A DNA stretch of 64,000 nt from Cololabis saira (taxonomy: Eukaryota; Chordata; Actinopteri; Beloniformes; Belonidae). The position numbers were made by a program, and so were the translations under genes. Numbering within the stretch: the stretch's first letter is position 1; each line of letters begins with the position of its first letter. This document shows positions 56,341 to 64,000 of the stretch, one piece after another. The stretch spans positions 5,811,847-5,875,846 of the forward strand of contig NC_084597.1 in the NCBI RefSeq assembly GCF_033807715.1. Direction: 5' to 3'. The notes below the pieces were generated by a model that had not been told where the DNA came from, made no database searches, and was given only the letters and a program-made list of their open reading frames with translations.

Positions 56341-56348
56341 GTGTCCTA

Positions 56349-56561
56349 GTTGGTCCAGCGGCCCTGCTTGGCCGAGCGTGTTTGATCACTTGGGTGCCAT
56401 GTTTACTATTGACTGCTGGCTTATGCAACCTGCGTGATGACGTTGTCCGTTCCCACTGGAATCGAAAAGGGAATCGTTTGCAAAATTTCCAAACGATTCC
56501 AAGGAATTGAAACACTGGGAACCGGTTCTGAACAAGAACCGGTTCTCGATTCCCATCCCTA
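56349..56561 (-). mobile_element. hAT end fragment, TAGGGATGGGAATCGAG terminus
   Basis: The right edge AACCGGTTCTCGATTCCCATCCCTA is a hAT-type terminus in reverse. Inward lie GGAATCGTTTGGAAATTTTGC and, on the minus strand, an ATGGCACCCAAG start that soon stops. The other end is not present. Confidence 0.6.
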
Positions 56562-57393
56562 CATGCAACCCGTGTTTTTACCTTCCTGTTGACATATCTC
56601 CAAGCTCATTTTAAGATTGTTTCCCTCCACAAATACTTCATGTTCTAATGAATCTCCTTCGTGGTTTCACTAATACACAGCAGCTTCTTTTTTTGCAAAG
56701 TAACTAGTTTTTTTATTGCCAGCTGAGCGTTTGCCTGCCTTTATTTAATGATACTACATGCACTGCTCGGTGTTGGTGTTAGTTCATGACTTACGTGGCT
56801 GGATCTGAGCCACTGCTATCCAACAATGCACCTGTGCGCGGTCAACAAGATGAACTACCCTGTTACGTTTCTGTCTAAATACTTTCATGTGAAGCTCCAC
56901 TTATACCGAGTAGAAGGCCATCAGCTGTACTCTTTGCAAGTCTCACGCCGCAACGGCCCATTTTCAGCGAATGTGGTAATCATGAAAAGTGCTTTCTAAT
57001 AGATCAGCATTAGACGAGCAAGCAACAGGATGAGAAAAGTATAATCTGTTGTGGCAGTACGCAGGGAGCTAAACCTGAAGAGAAACAAAACCCATTACCT
57101 GTGAAGCACTTAGCTGTGGCCAATTACACCTCAGCTGGATCACCAGCATGAGGAGAAAATATTCTGCACCTTCTGTGTTTTTCCAATTCTCAACTTTTAA
57201 AGAAAATACATTACAAGGGAAAAGGTGTCGTTTGTATCATTGGAACCATTACTATTTGTATTTCTTACAATAATATAACACAAACAAAATAAAAATAAGA
57301 TTGTCCAGCAAGGCAACAAGCTGCTCCCTATGGCATAAAAAAAAAAAAAAACAGACTACAGGTTTCATCTAAAATTGGCCCTCGATCACGTAC
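56562..57393. other. Noncoding stretch
   Basis: Ordinary composition; no frame or repeat boundary recognised. Confidence 0.4.
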
Positions 57394-58555
57394 CTGGGGC
57401 CTCATCTATAAAGCTTGCTTGCGCACAAAAAGGGCCTGAAAGATGTGCAAGCCACCTTCTACGCAAAGCCTCGGATCTAAAAAGAAAAAACTAACCAAAA
57501 AATCTGCGTATCCCTACGGCAACCCCGACCCTCCCGTAGGAACTTACTTAAGATATGGGGAACTGGCGACGCAGGCGGTGAGGTGGTGAAATGAAGCCAG
57601 ATTCATGTCATACTCTTAATAATGTCATCACATATCACAACATATATCAGACTTATAATATAATAGCGCTGATCGTGTCACTCTGTGTTTGAAGCACAGT
57701 GTCAGTCAGGACCATTAGCGGAGCAGGGGGGGGCGGGGGGGGCGCAAAAGAGGAAAAAAAAGTGTTCTGAATAAAATAAGGAAAGTTGGACTATATAACA
57801 ATTGCGTTCATAAGGATAAAGTTTTTAATAAAATAAAAATGAAAAAAATTGTCTCCTCTCCCCTTGTGTGTCTGTCTGCCTGTAATGCACGGGTTCATGT
57901 GTGCATGTTGTTTACTTTTAAGCCTGAATTATGCTTCTGCGTCACACCAACGCAGAGCCTACGCCGTAGGGTACGGCCTACGGCGCGCGTCGCCGTGTAC
58001 CCTTCACCGGGGGACAAATACATGATTTTGAAAAGTGGGGGGGGACATGTCCCCCCTGTCACCAGTGGAAATTGCGTCGTGGCACTAACGGGCAGCAACG
58101 GCGTGCTGCCACTCACTCGCTTTATTTTATACTATTTACTTTTTCTACTTTTACTGTGACCACCAAATAATGTCGTTTTCCTCTCCTCCACATCATCCAC
58201 AACATCTAGATCGCAGTCTCCGTGAAATTTAGTGGCACGGTGGCTGGACACATCTCATTCATCCTGACGCACAAACAGGCTGCAGGAAGCCACTGCGCAT
58301 GCTCAGCAGGCTCATTCATATGCAAAGACATACCATTTATGGTAGAAAGTGGGCGTGTAGAGGGCGGGATATGAGGTGGATTCAGCTGCGCAACCTTCCA
58401 GCTGGACTGTGATTTATAAAGCGAACATTGCATGCAAGTGTGCGTGCACGCGGTTTTATAAATCCAGAATTTTTTTTGCGCCCGCCATTTTCGGCTTTTG
58501 GGTTTACGTGCACTTTTAGTATGGATTCTACGCACTCCATTTTAAATGAGGCCCT
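57394..58555. mobile_element. Nonautonomous element with GGGCCTCAT termini
   Basis: GGGCCTCATCTATAAAGC at the left and ATTTTAAATGAGGCCC at the right are inverted. Inside, AAGCCTGAATTATGCTTCTG and TACGCCGTAGGGTACGGCC near 57,920 look like a further nested element. 3-bp flanks CTG/TTG do not settle the class; PIF/Harbinger-like is possible. Confidence 0.55.
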
Positions 58556-59971
58556 TGGTTAGTTGTTTTTTAATGTAAACGACGATGGCACCCCATTGTA
58601 CATGTTGGAGGAGAAATATTTGTTAAAAATCTCAGCATGTTGCAAAAGATGTTGTGATTTCCAGTCCAGGCCATCGTATTGATCCTATCAATATACAGTC
58701 GGGTCTGTTCTCCATCACATTAAGATTTCTGTCAACCTCCGCCCTGAAACATATGTCGATACGGACATGAGCTTTATAACTTGAAAAAAGTTCTGAGCTA
58801 ATACATTGTGGCATCATTTTTAGTTTTTCTGATTGGGAAAACATGTCAGAAGTAAAACATATGATGAAGAATTCATGATTTATTAAGAGTGTGTGAATTC
58901 CTTTTTTTTAAACTGTGAACAAATAAATCAACTCCACAACCTGGGATTTATTTTCTTCTTTTTTCTTTTTTTTTTACCTTGTCTGCACACATATTAATGA
59001 TTGATACCATGACGGTAGAAACCAAAGGCATATATATGTGCAATATTACTATATTTAATATATATACATATATATACGCATACATACATATACACATACA
59101 AACCCAGTGATTTTTTTTTCTTCTTTTTTTCTTTTTTTTTCTTTTAAGCATATATAAACAGGAAGAAACTAAAAATGACAAGTTAAAAAAGAAAAAAAAC
59201 TGACTCCGCATAATGTAAAAAGCTGTTTGCTGATTCTGTAAGTCTGGTGCTGCGAGTTATTATGTTTAGAGTGAAAATGAAAATGCAGTCAGCAAAAAAG
59301 TGTTGCGTTATACAGTAACTGGAGCAATTATAACATGAGCACAGATATTTTTCTTATTAAACGACACATCCGATAGATTATTTGCATGCAGAAAAGGAGG
59401 TTGTGCGGTGGAAAAAAAAGAAGAAAAACATAAAAGGGAAAGCAAAAGCTTCTTGTGTTTGTCTGAGCTGTTTTAGACAAACATGAGCTGCAGAGGTGTC
59501 TGGACTTTGAAGAAGAGGGATTTGCTTCAGGCGCACTGCACTGCCTAAAAGTTGGAGGATTACCCGTGACCGGGCTGTGGATAGCCGGGGAGGTGTGGGC
59601 CAGTGTGTGGGTAGCTTGTGAGGAAGTGAACGTCTGACTGGAGGGAGGAGGAAGGTGAGGAAAGGAGCACAGCCTGTGCACAGCCTTGAAGAGTGTAAAC
59701 AGCCTTGTGTGCAGCGCGAGCACCTCGGGGTGTGAAGAGTCTGAGGAGAGACTGCTTACACCGGGTAACCTCAGTTACGCTCAGGCCAAGCTTCCTGAAT
59801 TCAACATGCCCCGGAGGCTTTATCGGCTTCGTGTCAGCGTGAGTCACGGATTTGTTAACCTGATTATAGAAAGAGAATTTAAACACAGAAGCACAATGAT
59901 GTGAAATTCAAACGTGTGCTGTCCATGACGTACAGTATGTGCGTGACTTTACATTCATGCCTTTGCATCGC
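58556..59971. other. Noncoding stretch with one shared repeat
   Basis: No gene recognised. 58,978-59,155 is a diverged copy of 21,180-21,290. Short minus-strand frames at 59,328-59,886 show no family motif. Confidence 0.4.
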
Positions 59972-60143
59972 CTCAACAATAGGGCTGCAACTAACTACTA
60001 TTTTAATAGTCGACTAGTCACCGACTATTGAAACGATTAGTCGACTAATCGGATAATTAGTATTTTTTCTTAAATTTAGTATGTCGCTTTAATTATGTGG
60101 CAAATGATAATAAACACGAGAAAGATGGAACTTCAATGAAAAA

Positions 60144-60520
60144 TACAGGACTGTCCCAGAAAATTATATAAATATTGTGATAAAGTCCTTTATTTTCTGT
60201 AATGCAAAAATGTCATACATTCTGGATTCATTACAAATCAACTGAAATATTGCAAGCCTTTTATTATTTTAATATTGCTGATCATGGCTTACAGCTTAAG
60301 AAAACTCAAATATCCTATCTCAAAAAATTAGAATATTCTGGGAATCTTAATCTTAAGCTGTAAACCATAATCAGCAATATTAAAATAATAAAAGGCTTGC
60401 AATATTTCAGTTGATTTGTAATGAATCCAGAATGTATGACACTTTTGTTGTTATAATTGCATTACAGAAAATAAAGAAATAAAGAACACAATATTCTAAT
60501 TTTCTGAGACAGTCCTGTAG
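60144..60520. mobile_element. Palindromic mariner-like MITE
   Basis: TACAGGACTGTCCCAGAAAATTA at the left is inverted as ATTCTAATTTTCTGAGACAG...TGTA at the right, flanked by TA. The arms pair over about 110 further bases (GCAAGCCTTTTATTATTTTA versus its complement), leaving a small loop near 60,330. No coding. Confidence 0.9.
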
Positions 60521-60789
60521 ATATTTTATTCAACTTTGCCGCTGTTCATACAAAAAGTTAATAAAATGTCCTATTTAAAACCAAGGACAGGCACAGTGAT
60601 CAGTCAGACATAAATCCACGAATAAATAAACATCTGTCCATTATTTTTCATTTTTTAAGAACAGGCAAATGTGTTATATAAAAAATAAAATAAAACGTCT
60701 CATATTTTTTCTGTATCAAGTGGGTGAAATCGGTTCTGGACGGCAGGACGTGCTCTGGGTTGAACTGGTGTATCATTTGTTGAATCCCG

Positions 60790-61086
60790 TCACCCAGACC
60801 TGACGTGCTTTCTCTTCAAATGCTTGTGCATTACCAACGTGCTCCCGTGATAAGCAAGGTCTGCTTTGCAAACCTTGCAAGTCATCTTTTTATTTACCGT
60901 ATCGAGGCTAAAAGGCTCCAAAACTTTAGAAGTTTTGTTACATGCAGCTGCTACAGGACGGGACGCCGTCATTTCTGTTTCCCCGCTACCGCTCGGCAGA
61001 GACGCTATCGTGCTGCGCGACACCTCGGCAGAGATTGTATTGAAGTGAGACGCCTCACTCCGTTGGAAAAACACGTCTGGCGACAA
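60790..61086 (-). pseudogene. hAT transposase N-terminus with BED zinc finger
   Basis: After SPDVFFQRSEASHFNTISAE the frame reads VLEPFSLDTVNKKMTCKVCK and HGSTLVMHKHLKRKH. CKVC with HKHLKRKH is the C2H2-type BED finger that binds the transposon ends. The usual W/F-x-x-F residues before it read VLEPF. Only this domain remains; the dimerisation and catalytic regions are absent. Confidence 0.82.
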
Positions 61087-61351
61087 TTGTCGACAATGGA
61101 ATTCATTGTCGACAATTTTGATTATCGATTTTTGTCAACAACGTCGACGAATTGTTGCAGCCCTACTCAACACTGCATTGCTATGTTACTTCTTGTTATG
61201 AAAATGTATGTAAATTATCTATGTTTTATAATGTTTGTAACTATCATTATACTCACAGCATTACAAGTGGAAAAATACTGTGACAAGATGAGTCTTGGAA
61301 GTAACTTTTGACCTATGGAATTAAACATGAAAATAGCTAGTTATTCTTCTG

Positions 61352-61533
61352 TACAAAACTGGAGACAAACACGTTTTCACAAATTATAGACCTGTTTCTC
61401 TTCTCCCACGGTTCTCAAAAATTCTGGAAAAGGGTTTCAATAACAGGTTCAACAATTTCATAGAGAAGCATAGCTTACTCACTGATAATCAATATGGATT
61501 CAGAAAGAACCGATCAACATCACAAGCCTTAAT
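61352..61533 (+). pseudogene. LINE reverse transcriptase fragment
   Basis: YKTGDKHVFTNYRPVSLLPR, FSKILEKGFNNRFNNFIEKH and LLTDNQYGFRKNRST are RT blocks 1-2 of a CR1/L2/Rex1-group LINE, close to the element at 30,577-37,705. Family H interrupts it at 61,534, and a tail CATGTTCGAAATAAAATTTAA follows at about 62,433. Confidence 0.85.
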
Positions 61534-62387
61534 TAGGGCCCGAGCACTGACAGTGCGAAAGCCCTATTGTATCCGTAGGAGATGTTCTCGTTTTCGTTTT
61601 CCTAATTTTCCTCGTTTTCCTCGTTTTTATTTTCCTCGTTTTTCTTCCAACGAAATGAGGGCCTTTTTGTCCCCCTAAACGTGCCCCAAAATTAACCAAA
61701 TTTTGCACCAAGCCAGGCCTGGCGAAGAATTTGATATTTAATGGTTTGCATTAATGGGCGTGGCCTAATGGCTCAACAGTGCCCCCTAGAAAACTTTGTT
61801 TCTCAAGCCCCACAATACGGTTTGACGTACATGCACGAAAACCGGTACACACCTGTATCATGTCACAACTTAAAGAAAAGTCTCTTGCCACCATGGCCGA
61901 AACCGAACAGGAAGTCGGCCATTTTTCTTCGCCCGAACCGTAACGTGCACCCAGGTGTGTTATACATCAAAATGTGCGTCTCGATCCTGCGACGATGTGC
62001 ATTACTTTTCTCAGTGTTACTGTGGCGACGATAGACACCAAAAAGCGTGCCCCCCCTTTATCTGGTTGGTCCATATTTGATAGTTCCTACTTTCTGCCAT
62101 AACTTTTGAATGGTTTGACATAGAGAGTCGTGGGTGGTGTCATCTGACTTGGTATTGAGTCCATGAACATAATTGTTGCAAATCAGCCCCGCCCCTTCTT
62201 CTGATTGGTCGATATCTGACAGTCCCTATTTTCTGCCATAACTTTTGAATGGTTTGACATAGAGAGTGGGTGGTTTCATCAGCTAAATGTCCAGGCCTGA
62301 AGAATCTACATCAAGTCATACAAGCTTCCACTGCAGCCTGAACGTGCACAAGGGTGGAGGACCCGTTCATCGCTGCTTGCAGCTTTA
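61534..62387 (-). repeat. Dispersed repeat family H, copy 5
   Basis: TAGGGCCCGAGCACTGACAG at the left, TCGCTGCTTGCAGCTTTA at the right. It lies within an internally deleted LINE copy. Confidence 0.87.
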
Positions 62388-62614
62388 ATTATTGATTATT
62401 ATTTTTTTTGTTTTGTATTCACTACTGTTTCATGTTCGAAATAAAATTTAAATTCATTTCAAAACTGGAAGAGTGTTGGAAGAGGCACTTTTGCCCTTTC
62501 GAATGTGACTACAAGACTGCGATTGATTGTCATAGTAGTAGTCATGATTGAATCAGATAAACCTGTGAGACTGAATGCTGAATGCTTTCAATATGATGGA
62601 TTTGTAACTATGAA

Positions 62615-62616
<2 letters not shown>
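62388..62616 (+). other. LINE 3' tail and noncoding sequence
   Basis: TTTCATGTTCGAAATAAAATTT and AAATTCATTTC are the 3' tail of the LINE fragment at 61,352; its counterpart on the minus strand stands at about 30,580-30,610. Nothing is recognised after that. Confidence 0.55.

Positions 62617-62690
<74 letters not shown>
62617..62690. repeat. AT microsatellite
   Basis: About 37 AT units ending directly at the family D terminus, which therefore inserted into or seeded next to the array. Confidence 0.96.
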
Positions 62691-62693
<3 letters not shown>

Positions 62694-63198
62694 GGGTGTA
62701 ACAATATACCGTGCCACAAAATTTCGTGATACAAAAACGTCACAATACGTGTCGTGGAGGTGACATAGTGTATCGCGATATTGGGTTATTAATATTAATC
62801 TATTGTGTTGACTAGTAACGCGCATCCAAAAAAAGAAAAAAGTAAAATCATACATGAGAGAAACTATTCAGTTTGTGGCAAAATATTTGTACTTGTATGA
62901 AAGTGAAGATCATAATGCAAACCTGACATTTACTTTTAGTTCAGTTTGTGGAAAATAGTTGGCCTGGCTTTCTCTTTAAAACTTAAACAGTTATAAAGCA
63001 TTACAAACTGTAACAATAGGGCAAACGCACAGCATTGTTTGTATATTGTGTCTTTCAAATAAAAGACAATTTTTTCCAGTCATATGTTCCTCATTCAAGG
63101 TTGTTAAAAAAAATACTGCTATAATATCGTATCGTTATCGTGACCTCAATATCGTGTATCGTACCGTATCGTGAGATTAGTGTATCGTTACACCCCTA
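62691..63198 (+). mobile_element. hAT MITE family D (TAGGGGTGTAACAATA), full copy
   Basis: TAGGGGTGTAACAATATACC and AGTGTATCGTTACACCCCTA are inverted termini. The left flank is an AT array, so a target duplication cannot be read. 508 bp; a truncated copy lies at 54,505-54,845. Confidence 0.85.
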
Positions 63199-63321
63199 CT
63201 AACTGTCCACCCGGGTGTGCTAGTAAATTTTTATTTGTGCTACTAAAATTTTTAACTTGCTAGCACCAGTGCTACCATTCAAAAAAGTAAGCGTACAGCC
63301 CTGATATATATATATATTCAA

Positions 63322-63462
63322 TTTAATTAAATTCAATTTTATTTGTATAGCGTCTAATACAACAAAAGTTGTCTCTAGGATCTTTCCAGAGACCCAGAAC
63401 ATAAACCCCCGAGCAATAATTACATAAACAATGGCAGGTAAAAACTCCCCCAGTGGGATATA
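63322..63462 (-). mobile_element. CR1/L2-group LINE, 3' end, copy 3
   Basis: ATTTGTATAGCGTCTAATAC, AAAAGTTGTCTCTAGGATC and AACAATGGCAGGTAAAAACTCC are the reverse complement of the last 140 bp of copies 1 and 2. Confidence 0.8.
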
Positions 63463-63737
63463 TGGATTACGTCTGTATTAACTTCAGTAGTCAGGAGGAA
63501 GCTGACACTTATGTTAAACTGCCTGACTACTCCTTGTACAAGTAATAAGATTGTTGAATCTAACCCCTCTCTGTCTTGTGTCTCATTCTTTCCGCTGCAT
63601 AGATGAAGTGCAGAAACAAATTTCTCCAACACTTCTTTATTGACTGAAATATTTCCTAACAAAGTCTCCCTGATATACTTTTTAAACAATTCAATATTTG
63701 TTTCTAAGGCAAAAATTAAATTAAAAAGAACAAACAA
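63463..63737 (-). CDS. Open frame of unknown function
   Basis: The minus strand from about 63,713 reads ETNIELFKKYIRETLLGNIS, VNKEVLEKFVSALHLCSGKN and TQDREGLDSTILLLVQGVVR, preceded by TAATTTTTGCCTTAG as a possible acceptor. It looks like helical protein rather than repeat. No donor is certain and no family is recognised. The frame runs into the LINE tail at 63,462. Confidence 0.3.
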
Positions 63738-64000
63738 AGAAACATTGCAACTCCTGGTTGTTGCCAGCAGAATTCATCACATTTTCCTGCAGGTACTTTA
63801 ATGTAGAGTTGTATTCGTGACTGGGTCAATGTTTAACTGATTCACCATACTGTTTAATTTGTTAATTATTGCATGAAACACTCATCCAAAGTAAGGGTAC
63901 AATTAAATTTTAATGGGAAAGTTTAGTTTCTTTAGAGTGAGCAATAATGCCTGCACGCATCAGCTCCATCATTTTATATATATATGGGGACAGATAATTT
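63738..64000. other. Window end, noncoding
   Basis: AT-rich; nothing recognised. Confidence 0.4.

Larger units (their letters stand above)
59980..61165. mobile_element. hAT transposon, TAGGGCTGCAACTAAC family, copy 2
   Basis: Both termini are present: TAGGGCTGCAACTAACTAC and GACGAATTGTTGCAGCCCTA. Flanks CTCAACAA (59,972-59,979) and CTCAACAC (61,166-61,173) agree at 7 of 8 bases. The interior keeps a BED zinc-finger exon on the minus strand and a palindromic mariner-like MITE; the hAT catalytic part is deleted. Confidence 0.93.

Noticed and set aside
59328..59886. Minus-strand frames of 108-131 residues
   Set aside because: Low-complexity S/P/T/H composition, no splice sites or motifs, two overlapping frames of equal quality.

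Overview
The window looks like genomic DNA of a teleost fish. It combines one vertebrate host exon (astn2), a decayed copy of a second host gene (inppl1/SHIP2), a Rex3-type RTE retroelement typical of fishes, Tx1-clade and CR1/L2-group LINEs, Ty3/gypsy debris, many hAT-type elements with 8-bp target duplications, and very long CTTT/CCTT arrays. No operon, bacterial or plasmid feature is present. All calls come from reading the sequence; no database search was run.

Layout. 1-2.4 kb: AT-rich DNA, an endogenous-retrovirus integrase relic and a LINE 3' end. 3.0-6.1 kb: a minus-strand inppl1 pseudogene that keeps the SH2 start and the C-terminal SAM domain but lacks the whole 5-phosphatase catalytic region; it is split by a LINE 3' end and by a hAT element whose 8-bp duplication lies inside the SH2 coding sequence. 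6.1-14.8 kb: repeats, an SGNH-hydrolase-like fragment, a dead Tx1 LINE, a solo LTR and a tandem-repeat block. 14.8-17.1 kb: a hAT-type element carrying large CCTT arrays, one of them a purine/pyrimidine inverted repeat. 17.15-17.81 kb: CpG-rich promoter and first coding exon of astn2 on the plus strand, with signal peptide and a phase-1 splice donor. No later astn2 exon was recognised, so the rest of the window is probably astn2 intron 1. A 500-N gap lies at 18,296-18,795.

The 18.8-64 kb part is layered transposons. The clearest theme is a nonautonomous hAT-type family (called MITE-A here; start TAGGGATGGGCGG, end CGCCCATTCCTA) that carries inside it a polarised TTTC-then-CCTT microsatellite. 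Three copies have perfect 8-bp target duplications. One of them (41,881-48,600) has been split by a 5.7-kb Tx1-clade LINE with both ORFs open and all inspected catalytic motifs intact; the LINE sits inside the GAAA array. Other nests include a foldback element inside a hAT MITE inside a LINE tail (21.4-24.5 kb), a hAT MITE beside the FADD catalytic codons of a LINE reverse transcriptase (33.0-33.7 kb), and a palindromic mariner-like MITE inside a hAT element (60.1-60.5 kb).

Host coding content is small: astn2 exon 1 (strong), the inppl1 pseudogene (strong as a relic), and three short exon-like plus-strand segments at 28.4, 30.1 and 40.8 kb whose splice phases are compatible but whose identity is unknown.
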